From positions 1-23,484 of the forward strand of contig NEEC01000479.1 in NCBI GenBank assembly GCA_002189035.1: 23,484 bases of DNA. Direction: 5' to 3'. The notes under the pieces are model-generated. The model did no database searches. It was not told where the DNA came from and saw only the letters and a program-made list of their open reading frames with translations. The number at the start of each line of letters is the position of its first letter. Position 1 is the stretch's first letter. Shown here in pieces: positions 1 through 9,367 of the stretch. This DNA comes from Utricularia gibba (lineage: Eukaryota > Streptophyta > Magnoliopsida > Lamiales > Lentibulariaceae). A program made the position numbers and the translations under genes.

Positions 1-5
1 CTTTG
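1..5. repeat. Last 5 bases of a truncated satellite unit (left window edge)
   Basis: CTTTG matches consensus bases 311-315, the end of a unit whose remainder lies left of the window. The array therefore continues beyond this edge. Confidence 0.9.
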
Positions 6-631
6 CCACATCGGGTCCTACTCGACGAAAATCGTGATGCACTTATTGAAGTTAGGATGTCATAAGCACCAAAATGGTTTTCTCAACCGCATGCTTTATA
101 TCTGAGGAGGCGCTCTCGTGGGGCAACGGTATCGAGAAGGAGGTCGAGTCGAGCTCGGCCATAGTCATTTGTAGCTCGGCAAAAAACTTGATGCATTTCT
201 TAACGTTGGGTTTTAATTGGCTGCCTACATGGTTTTTCAAGGAAAAGCTTGTCGTTTTTGGGCGGGTGATGTCGTTGTGAACTTCGTTCTGACCCAAGGT
301 TCGGTCTGACTCCTTTGCCACATCGGGTCCTACTCGACGAAAATCGTGCTGCACTTATTGAAGTTAGGATGTCATGAGCACCCAAAATGGTTTTCTCAAC
401 CGCATGCTTTATATTTGATAAGGCGCTCTCGTGGGGCAACGGTATCGAGAGGGTGGTCGAGTCGAGCTCGGCCCATAGTCATTTGTGGCTCGGCAAAAAA
501 CTTGATGCATTTCTTAACGTTGGGTTTTAATTGGCTGCCTACATGGTTTCTCAAGGAAAAGCTTGTCGTTTTTGGGCGGGTGATGTCGTTGTGAACTTGG
601 TTCTGACCCAAGGTTCGGTCTGACTCCTTTT

Positions 632-787
632 CCACATCGGGTCCTACTCGACGAAAATCGTGATGCACTTATTGAAGTTAGGATGTCATGAGCACCCAAA
701 ATGGTTTTCTCAACCGCATGCTTTATATCTGAGGAGGCGCTCTCGTGGGGCAACGGTATCGAGAAGGAGGTCGAGTCGAGCTCGGGC
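632..787. repeat. Half-unit 1 of the satellite (reference copy, unit 3)
   Basis: This is consensus bases 1-156 in a representative unit. Its inner part (647-713) aligns in the same orientation with 804-869 of the second half at an offset of 157-156 bases. Shared blocks include CTCG, GATGCA, GTT and ATGGTTT(T)CTCAA. By hand I count 48 identities in 66 aligned columns with one gap. The rest aligns more weakly; for example TCTCGTGGGG faces TGTCGTTGTG. I infer that the 315-bp unit arose by doubling of a ~157-bp ancestor, followed by divergence and spread of the dimer. The exact boundary between halves is arbitrary. Confidence 0.75.
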
Positions 788-947
788 CCATAGTCATTTG
801 TAGCTCGGCAAAAAACTTGATGCATTTCTTAACGTTGGGTTTTAATTGGCTGCCTACATGGTTTCTCAAGGAAAAGCTTGTCGTTTTTGGGCGGGTGATG
901 TCGTTGTGAACTTCGTTCTGACCCAAGGTTCGGTCTGACTCCTTTTT
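788..947. repeat. Half-unit 2 of the satellite (reference copy, unit 3)
   Basis: This is consensus bases 157-315 in unit 3, with one extra T at the junction. It is the diverged partner of 632-787: CTCGGCAAAAAACTTGATGC here corresponds to CTCGACGAAAATCGTGATGC there, with 16 of 20 bases identical. It contains the ATGCAT and AAGCTT palindromes, which half-unit 1 lacks at those positions. The A/G site in GTAGCTCGG/GTGGCTCGG, which separates the two classes of units, falls here. Confidence 0.75.
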
Positions 948-1251
948 CCACATCGGGTCCTACTCGACGAAAATTCGTGATGCACTTATTGAAAGGATGT
1001 CATAAGCACCCAAAATGGTTTTCTCAACCGCATGCTTTATATCTGAGGAGGCGCTCTCGTGGGGCAACGGTATCGAGAAGGAGGTCGAGTCGAGCTCGGG
1101 CCCATAGTCATTTGTAGCTCGCAAAAAACATGCTTAACGTTGGGTTTTAATTGGCTGCCTACATGGTTTCTCAAGGAAAAGCTTGTCGTTTTTGGGCGGG
1201 TGATGTCGTTGTGAACTTCGTTCTGACCCAAGGTTCGGTCTGACTCCTTTG
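948..1251. repeat. Satellite unit 4, shortened (304 bp)
   Basis: This is a class A unit with two visible losses. The stretch TTGAAGTTAGGATG is reduced to TTGAAAGGATG near 990. Around 1120-1137, CTCGGCAAAAAACTTGATGC followed by ATTTCTTAACG is collapsed to CTCGCAAAAAACATGCTTAACG-like sequence, removing about 10 bases. The rest is canonical. These look like private deletions rather than a subfamily. Confidence 0.9.
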
Positions 1252-2503
1252 CCACATCGGGTCCTACTCGACGAAAATCGTGCTGCACTTATTGAAGTTA
1301 GGATGTCATGAGCACCCAAATGGTTTTCTCAACCGCATGCTTTATATTTGATAAGGCGCTCTCGTGGGGCAACGGTATCGAGCAGGTGGTCGAGTCGAGC
1401 TCGGGCCCATAGTCATTTGTGGCTCGGCAAAAAACTTGATGCATTTCTTAACGTTGGGTTTTAATTGGCTGCCTACATGGTTTCTCAAGGAAAAGCTTGT
1501 CGTTTTTGGGCGGGTGATGTCGTTGTGAACTTCGTTCTGACCCAAGGTTCGGTCTGACTCCTTTGCCACATCGGGTCCTACTCGACGAAAATCGTGATGC
1601 ACTTATTGAAGTTAGGATGTCATGAGCACCCAAAATGGTTTTCTCAACCGCATGCTTTATATTGATAAGGCGCTCTCGTGGGCAACGGTATCGAGCAGGA
1701 GGTCGAGTCGAGCTCGGCCCATAGTCATTTGTGGCTCGGCAAAAAACTTGATGCATTTTAACGTTGGGTTTTTAATTGGCTGCCTACATGGTTTCTCAAG
1801 GAAAAGCTTGTCGTTTTTGGGCGGGTGATGTCGTTGTGAACTTCGTTCTGACCCAAGGTTCGGTCTGACTCCTTTTTCCACATCGGGTCCTACTCGACGA
1901 AATCGTGATGCACTTATTGAAGTTAGGATGTCATAAGCACCCAAAATGGTTTTCTCAACCGCATGCTTTATATCTGAGGAGGCGCTCTCGTGGGGCAACG
2001 GTATCGAGCAGGTGGTCGAGTCGAGCTCGGGCCCATAGTCATTTGTGGCTCGGCAAAAAACTTGATGCATTTCTTAACGTTGGGTTTTAATTGGCTGCCT
2101 ACATGGTTTCTCAAGGAAAAGCTTGTCGTTTTGGGCGGGTGATGTCGTTGTGAACTTCGTTCTGACCCAAGGTTCGGTCTGACTCCTTTTTCCACATCGG
2201 GTCCTACTCGACGAAATCGTGATGCACTTATTGAAGTTAGGATGTCATAAGCACCCAAAATGGTTTTCTCAACCGCATGCTTTATATCTGAGGAGGCGCT
2301 CTCGTGGGGCAACGGTATCGAGAAGGAGGTCGAGTCGAGCTCGGCCCATAGTCATTTGTAGCTCGGCAAAAAACTTGATGCATTTCTTAACGTTGGTTTT
2401 AATTGGCTGCCTACATGGTTTCTCAAGGAAAAGCTTGTCGTTTTTGGGCGGGTGATGTCGTTGTGAACTTCGTTCTGACCCAAGGTTCGGTCTGACTCCT
2501 TTG

Positions 2504-2811
2504 CCACATCGGGTCCTACTCGACGAAAATCGTGATGCACTTATTGAAGTTAGGATGTCATGAGCACCCAAAATGGTTTTCTCAACCGCATGCTTTATAT
2601 CTGAGGAGGCGCTCTCGTGGGGCAACGGTATCGAGCAGGTGGTCGAGTCGAGCTCGGGCCCATAGTCATTTGTGGCTCGGCAAAAAACTTGATGCATTTC
2701 TTAACGTTGGGTTTTAATTGGCTGCCTACATGGTTTCTCAAGGAAAAGCTTGTCGTTTTTGGGCGGGTGATGTCGTTGTGAACTTCGTTCTGACCCAAGT
2801 TCGGTCTGACT
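2504..2811. repeat. Satellite unit 9, junction deletion (308 bp)
   Basis: The junction to the next unit reads GACTCCACATCGG, so the T-run and two or more flanking bases are missing (about 2811). It is the only junction in the window without a T-run. One G is also missing from CCAAGGTTCGG just upstream. The unit is otherwise canonical and carries the GAGCAGGTGG / GTGGC combination. Confidence 0.9.
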
Positions 2812-5313
2812 CCACATCGGGTCCTACTCGACGAAAATCGTGATGCACTTATTGAAGTTAGGATGTCATGAGCACCCAAAATGGTTTTCTCAACCGCATG
2901 CTTTATATCTGAGGAGGCGCTCTCGTGGGGCAACGGTATCGAGAAGGAGGTCGAGTCGAGCTCGGGCCCATAGTCATTTGTAGCTCGGCAAAAAACTTGA
3001 TGCATTTCTTAACGTTGGGTTTTAATTGGCTGCCTACATGGTTTCTCAAGGAAAAGCTTGTCGTTTTTGGGCGGGTGATGTCGTTGTGAACTTCGTTCTG
3101 ACCCAAGGTTCGGTCTGACTCCTTTTCCACATCGGGTCCTACTCGACGAAAATCGTGATGCACTTATTGAAGTTAGGATGTCATAAGCACCCAAAATGGT
3201 TTTCTCAACCGCATGCTTTATATCTGAGGAGGCGCTCTCGTGGGGCAACGGTATCGAGAAGGAGGTCGAGTCGAGCGGGCCCATAGTCATTTGTAGCTCG
3301 GCAAAAAACTTGATGCATTTCTTAACGTTGGGTTTTAATTGGCTGCCTACATGGTTTCTCAAGGAAAGCTTGTCGTTTTTGGGCGGGTGATGTCGTTGTG
3401 AACTTCGTTCTGACCCAAGGTTCGGTCTGACTCCTTTGCCACATCGGGTCCTACTCGACGAAAATCGTGATGCACTTATTGAAGTTAGGATGTCATAAGC
3501 ACCCAAAATGGTTTTCTCAACCGCATGCTTTATATCTGAGGAGGCGCTCTCGTGGGGCAACGGTATCGAGAAGGAGGTCGAGTCGAGCTCGGGCCCATAG
3601 TCATTTGTAGCTCGGCAAAAAACTTGATGCATTTCTTAACGTTGGGTTTTAATTGGCTGCCTACATGGTTTTCAAGGAAAAGCTTGTCGTTTTTGGGCGG
3701 GTGATGTCGTTGTGAACTTCGTTCTGACCCAAGGTTCGGTCTGACTCCTTTGCCACATCGGGTCCTACTCGACGAAAATCGTGCTGCACTTATTGAAGTT
3801 AGGATGTCATGAGCACCCAAAATGGTTTTCTCAACCGCATGCTTTATATTTGATAAGGCGCTCTCGTGGGGCAACGGTATCGAGCAGGTGGTCGAGTCGA
3901 GCTCGGGCCCATAGTCATTTGTGGCTCGGCAAAAAACTTGATGCATTTCTTAACGTTGGGTTTTAATTGGCTGCCTACATGGTTTCTCAAGGAAAAGCTT
4001 GTCGTTTTTGGCGGGTGATGTCGTTGTGAACTTGTTCTGACCCAAGGTTCGGTCTGACTCCTTTTTCCACATCGGGTCCTACTCGACGAAAATCGTGATG
4101 CACTTATTGAAGTTAGGATGTCATGAGCACCCAAAATGGTTTTCTCAACCGCATGCTTTATATTTGATAAGGCGCTCTCGTGGGGCAACGGTATCGAGCA
4201 GAGGTCGAGTCGAGCTCGGGCCCATAGTCATTTGTGGCTCGGCAAAAAACTTGATGCATTTCTTAACGTTGGGTTTTAATTGGCTGCCTACATGGTTTCT
4301 CAAGGAAAAGCTTGTCGTTTTTGGCGGGTGATGTCGTTGTGAACTTCGTTCTGACCCAAGGTTCGGTCTGACTCCTTTGCCACATCGGGTCCTACTCGAC
4401 GAAAATCGTGATGCACTTATTGAAGTTAGGATGTCATAAGCACCCAAAATGGTTTTCTCAACCGCATTTATATCTGAGGAGGCGCTCTCGTGGGCAACGG
4501 TATCGAGAAGGAGGTCGAGTCGAGCTCGGGCCCATAGTCATTTGTAGCTCGGCAAAAAACTTGATGCATTTCTTAACGTTGGGTTTTAATTGGCTGCCTA
4601 CATGGTTTCTCAAGGAAAAGCTTGTCGTTTTTGGGCGGGTGATGTCGTTGTGAACTTCGTTCTGACCCAAGGTTCGGTCTGACTCCTTTGCCACATCGGG
4701 TCCTACTCGACGAAAATCGATGCACTTATTGAAGTTAGGATGTCATGAGCACCCAAAATGGTTTTCTCAACCGCATGCTTTATATTTGATAGGCGCTCTC
4801 GTGGGGCAACGGTATCGAGCAGGTGGTCGAGTCGAGCTCGGGCCCATAGTCATTTGTGGCTCGGCAAAAAACTTGATGCATTTCTTAACGTTGGTTTTAA
4901 TTGGCTGCCTACATGGTTTCTCAAGGAAAAGCTTGTCGTTTTTGGGCGGGTGATGTCGTTGTGAACTTCGTTCTGACCCAAGGTTCGGTCTGACTCCTTT
5001 GCCACATCGGGTCCTACTCGACGAAAATCGTGATGCACTTATTGAAGTTAGGATGTCATGAGCACCCAAAATGGTTTTCTCAACCGCATGCTTTATATTT
5101 GAGGAGGCGCTCTCGTGGGGCAACGGTATCGAGAAGGGTCGAGTCGAGCTCGGGCCCATAGTCATTTGTGGCTCGGCAAAAAACTTGATGCATTTCTTAA
5201 CGTTGGGTTTTAATTGGCTGCCTACATGGTTTCTCAAGGAAAAGCTTGTCGTTTTTGGGCGGGTGATGTCGTTGTGAACTTCGTTCTGACCCAAGTTCGG
5301 TCTGACTCCTTTG

Positions 5314-5605
5314 CCACATCGGGTCCTACTCGACGAAAATCGTGATGCACTTATTGAAGTTAGGATGTCATAAGCACCCAAAATGGTTTTCTCAACCGCA
5401 TGCTTTATATCTGAGGAGGCGCTCTCGTGGGCAACGGTATCGAGAAGGGTCGAGTCGAGCTCGGGCCCATAGTCTTTTAGCTCGCAAAAAACTTGATGCA
5501 TTTCTTAACGTTGGGTTTTAATTGGCTGCCTACATGGTTTTCTCAAGGAAAATCGTTTTTGGTGATGAACTTCGTTCTGACCCAAGGTTCGGTCTGACTC
5601 CTTTG
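5314..5605. repeat. Satellite unit 18, most degraded copy (292 bp)
   Basis: This is the shortest unit in the window, 23 bases below consensus. Losses fall at GTCATTTGTAGCTCGG (reads GTCTTTTAGCTCGC, about 5472-5485) and at three places within 5547-5573. There GCTTG, GCGGG and TCGTTGTG are missing, so AAAATCGTTTTTGGTGATGAAC-like sequence remains. The AAGCTT site is lost as a result. The left part of the unit is normal class A. Confidence 0.92.
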
Positions 5606-7171
5606 CCACATCGGGTCCTACTCGACGAAATCGTGATGCACTTATTGAAGTTAGGATGTCATGAGCACCCAAAATGGTTTTCTCAACCGCATGCTTTATA
5701 TTGAGGAGGCGCTCTCGTGGGGCAACGGTATCGAGCAGGAGGTCGAGTCGAGCTCGGGCCCATAGTCATTTGTGGCTCGGCAAAAAACTTGATGCATTTC
5801 TTAACGTTGGGTTTTAATTGGCTGCCTACATGGTTTCTCAAGGAAAAGCTTGTCGTTTTTGGGCGGGTGATGTCGTTGTGAACTTCGTTCTGACCCAAGG
5901 TTCGGTCTGACTCCTTTTTCCACATCGGGTCCTACTCGACGAAAATCGTGATGCACTTATTGAAGTTAGGATGTCATAAGCACCCAAAATGGTTTTCTCA
6001 ACCGCATGCTTTATATTTGATAAGCGCTCTCGTGGGGCAACGGTATCGAGCAGGTGGTCGAGTCGAGCTCGGGCCCATAGTCATTTGTAGCTCGGCAAAA
6101 AACTTGATGCATTTCTTAACGTTGGTTTTAATTGGCTGCCTACATGGTTTCTCAAGGAAAAGCTTGTCGTTTTTGGGCGGGTGATGTCGTTGTGAACTTC
6201 GTTCTGACCCAAGTTCGGTCTGACTCCTTTTTCCACATCGGGTCCTACTCGACGAAATCGTGATGCACTTATTGAAGTTAGGATGTCATGAGCACCCAAA
6301 ATGGTTTTCTCAACCGCATGCTTTATATCTGAGGAGGCGCTCTCGTGGGCAACGGTATCGAGCAGGAGGTCGAGTCGAGCTCGGGCCCATAGTCATTTGT
6401 GGCTCGGCAAAAAACTTGATGCATTTCTTAACGTTGGGTTTTAATTGGCTGCCTACATGGTTTCTCAAGGAAAAGCTTGTCGTTTTTGGGGGGTGATGTC
6501 GTTGTGAACTTCGTTCTGACCCAAGGTTCGGTCTGACTCCTTTTTCCACATCGGGTCCTACTCGACGAAAATCGTGATGCACTTATTGAAGTTAGGATGT
6601 CATGAGCACCCAAAATGGTTTTCTCAACCGCATGCTTTATATCTGAGGAGGCGCTCTCGTGGGGCAACGGTATCGAGAAGGAGGTCGAGTCGAGCTCGGC
6701 CCATAGTCATTTGTAGCTCGGCAAAAAACTTGATGCATTTCTTAACGTTGGGTTTTAATTGGCTGCCTACATGGTTTCTCAAGGAAAAGCTTGTCGTTTT
6801 TGGGCGGGTGATGTCGTTGTGAACTTCGTTCTGACCCAAGTTCGGTCTGACTCCTTTGCCACATCGGTCCTACTCGACGAAAATCGTGCTGCACTTATTG
6901 AAGTTAGGATGTCATGAGCACCCAAAATGGTTTTCTCAACCGCATGCTTTATATCTGAGGAGGCGCTCTCGTGGGCAACGGTATCGAGAAGGTGGTCGAG
7001 TCGAGCTCGGGCCCATAGTCATTTGTGGCTCGGCAAAAAACTTGATGCATTTTTTTAACGTTGGGTTTTAATTGGCTGCCTACATGGTTTCTCAAGGAAA
7101 AGCTTGTCGTTTTTGGGCGGTGATGTCGTTGTGAACTTCGTTCTGACCCAAGGTTCGGTCTGACTCCTTTG

Positions 7172-7480
7172 CCATCGGGTCCTACTCGACGAAAATCGTG
7201 ATACTTATTGAAGTTAGGATGTCATGAGCACCCAAAATGGTTTTCTCAACCGCATGCTTTATATCTGAGGAGGCGCTCTCGTGGGGCAACGGTATCGAGA
7301 AGGAGGTCGAGTCGAGCTCGGGCCCATAGTCATTTGTGGCTCGGCAAAAAACTTGATGCATTTCTTAACGTTGGGTTTTAATTGGCTGCCTACATGGTTT
7401 CTCAAGGAAAAGCTTGTCGTTTTTGGCGGGTGATGTCGTTGTGAACTTCGTTCTGACCCAAGGTTCGGTGACTCCTTTTT
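7172..7480. repeat. Satellite unit 24 with several 1-2 base losses (309 bp)
   Basis: The unit starts CCATCGG instead of CCACATCGG, reads GTGATACTTATT instead of GTGATGCACTTATT, and lacks one G in the GGGCGGG run and CT in TCGGTCTGACTC. Four separate small deletions in one unit are more than in most copies. Confidence 0.9.
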
Positions 7481-9367
7481 CCACATCGGGTCCTACTCGA
7501 CGAAAATCGTGATGCACTTATTGAAGTTAGGATGTCATGAGCACCCAAAATGGTTTTCTCAACCGCATGCTTTATATCTGAGGAGGCGCTCTCGTGGGCA
7601 ACGGTATCGAGAAGGAGGTCGAGTCGAGCTCGGGCCCATAGTCATTTGTAGCTCGGCAAAAAACTTGATGCATTTCTTAACGTTGGGTTTTAATTGGCTG
7701 CCTACATGGTTTCTCAAGGAAAAGCTTGTCGTTTTTGGGCGGGTGATGTCGTTGTGAACTTCGTTCTGACCCAAGGTTCGGTCTGACTCCTTTGCCACAT
7801 CGGGTCCTACTCGACGAAAATCGTGATGCACTTATTGAAGTTAGGATGTCATAAGCACCCAAAATGGTTTTCTCAACCGCATGCTTTATATCTGAGGAGG
7901 CGCTCTCGTGGGGCAACGGTATCGAGAAGGAGGTCGAGTCGAGCTCGGGCCCATAGTCATTTGTAGCTCGGCAAAAAACTTGATGCATTTCTTAACGTTG
8001 GGTTTTTAATTGGCTGCCTACATGGTTTCTCAAGGAAAAGCTTGTCGTTTTTGGGCGGGTGATGTCGTTGTGAACTTCGTTCTGACCCAAGGTTCGGTCT
8101 GACTCCTTTGCCACATCGGGTCCTACTCGACGAAAATCGTGATGCACTTATTGAAGTTAGGATGTCATGAGCACCCAAAATGGTTTTCTCAACCGCATGC
8201 TTTATATTTGATAAGGCGCTCTCGTGGGGCAACGGTATCGAGCAGGTGGTCGAGTCGAGCTCGGGCCCATAGTCATTTGTGGCTCGGCAAAAAACTTGAT
8301 GCATTTCTTAACGTTGGGTTTTAATTGGCTGCCTACATGGTTTCTCAAGGAAAAGCTTGTCGTTTTTGGGCGGTGATGTCGTTGAACTTCGTTCTGACCC
8401 AAGGTTCGGTCTGACTCCTTTTTCCACATCGGGTCCTACTCGACGAAAATCGTGATGCACTTATTGAAGTTAGGATGTCATGAGCACCCAAAATGGTTTT
8501 CTCAACCGCATGCTTTATATTTGATAAGGCGCTCTCGTGGGGCAACGGTATCGAGCAGGTGGTCGAGTCGAGCTCGGGCCCATAGTCATTTGTGGCTCGG
8601 CAAAAAACTTGATGCATTTCTTAACGTTGGGTTTTAATTGGCTGCCTACATGGTTTCTCAAGGAAAAGCTTGTCGTTTTTGGGCGGGTGATGTCGTTGTG
8701 AACTTCGTTCTGACCCAAGGTTCGGTCTGACTCCTTTTTCCACATCGGGTCCTACTCGACGAAAATCGTGATGCACTTATTGAAGTTAGGATGTCATAAG
8801 CACCCAAAATGGTTTTCTCAACCGCATGCTTTATATCTGAGGAGGCGCTCTCGTGGGGCAACGGTATCGAGCAGGGGTCGAGTCGAGCTCGGGCCCATAG
8901 TCATTTGTGGCTCGGCAAAAAACTTGATGCATTTCTTAACGTTGGGTTTTAATTGGCTGCCTACATGGTTTCTCAAGGAAAAGCTTGTCGTTTTTGGGCG
9001 GGTGATGTCGTTGTGAACTTCGTTCTGACCCAAGGTTCGGTCTGACTCCTTTTTCCACATCGGGTCCTACTCGACGAAAATCGTGATGCACTTATTGAAG
9101 TTAGGATGTCATAAGCACCCAAAATGGTTTTCTCAACCGCATGCTTATATCTGAGGAGGCGCTCTCGTGGGGCAACGGTATCGAGAAGGAGGTCGAGTCG
9201 AGCTCGGCCCATAGTCATTTGTAGCTCGGCAAAAAACTTGATGCATTTCTTAACGTTGGGTTTTAATTGGCTGCCTACATGGTTTCTCAAGGAAAAGCTT
9301 GTCGTTTTTGGGCGGGTGATGTCGTTGTGAACTTCGTTCTGACCCAAGGTTCGGTCTGACTCCTTTG

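Larger units (their letters stand above)
6..4690. repeat. Satellite units 1-15
   Basis: Unit starts: 6, 318, 632, 948, 1252, 1566, 1878, 2192, 2504, 2812, 3127, 3439, 3753, 4067, 4380. The variant code per unit is junction before it (g = TTTGCC, T = four or more T then CC, - = deleted), ATAAGC (A) or ATGAGC (G), TCTGAGGAGG (c), TTTGATAAGG (t) or a mixed form (m), and GTAGC (a) or GTGGC (g). Codes in order: gAca, gGtg, TGca, TAca, gGtg, gGtg, TAcg, TAca, gGcg, -Gca, TAca, gAca, gGtg, TGtg, gAca. Units 2, 5 and 13 carry CGTGCTGC in place of CGTGATGC. Units 1, 2, 6 and 8 have a shortened GGGCCC box. Unit 3 (632-947) is a clean reference copy, with only one extra T at its junction. Confidence 0.97.
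4691..9367. repeat. Satellite units 16-30
   Basis: Unit starts: 4691, 5002, 5314, 5606, 5920, 6233, 6546, 6859, 7172, 7481, 7795, 8111, 8424, 8740, 9055. Variant codes in order (junction; ATAAGC A / ATGAGC G; TCTGAGGAGG c, TTTGATAAGG t, mixed m; GTAGC a / GTGGC g): gGtg, gGmg, gAca, gGmg, TAta, TGcg, TGca, gGcg, gGcg, TGca, gAca, gGtg, TGtg, TAcg, TAca. Unit 23 carries CGTGCTGC. Unit 16 lacks GT in CGTGATGC. Units 22 and 30 have the shortened GGGCCC box. Mosaic units such as 20 (class B left part, class A right part) and 21 (the reverse) suggest past exchange between the two classes. Confidence 0.97.

Noticed and set aside
74-280. Plus-strand open frames of 60-92 codons repeated in many units
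   Set aside because: They are the same stretch of satellite read in different frames. Start, end and frame change with indels, and indels are mostly not multiples of three.
4767-5501. Minus-strand open frame of 244 codons, and similar long frames at 3009-3632, 12389-13012 and 13842-14411
   Set aside because: All are read-through across two or more satellite units. They depend on private one-base indels, differ from copy to copy and match no family I recognise, so they are not annotated as genes.
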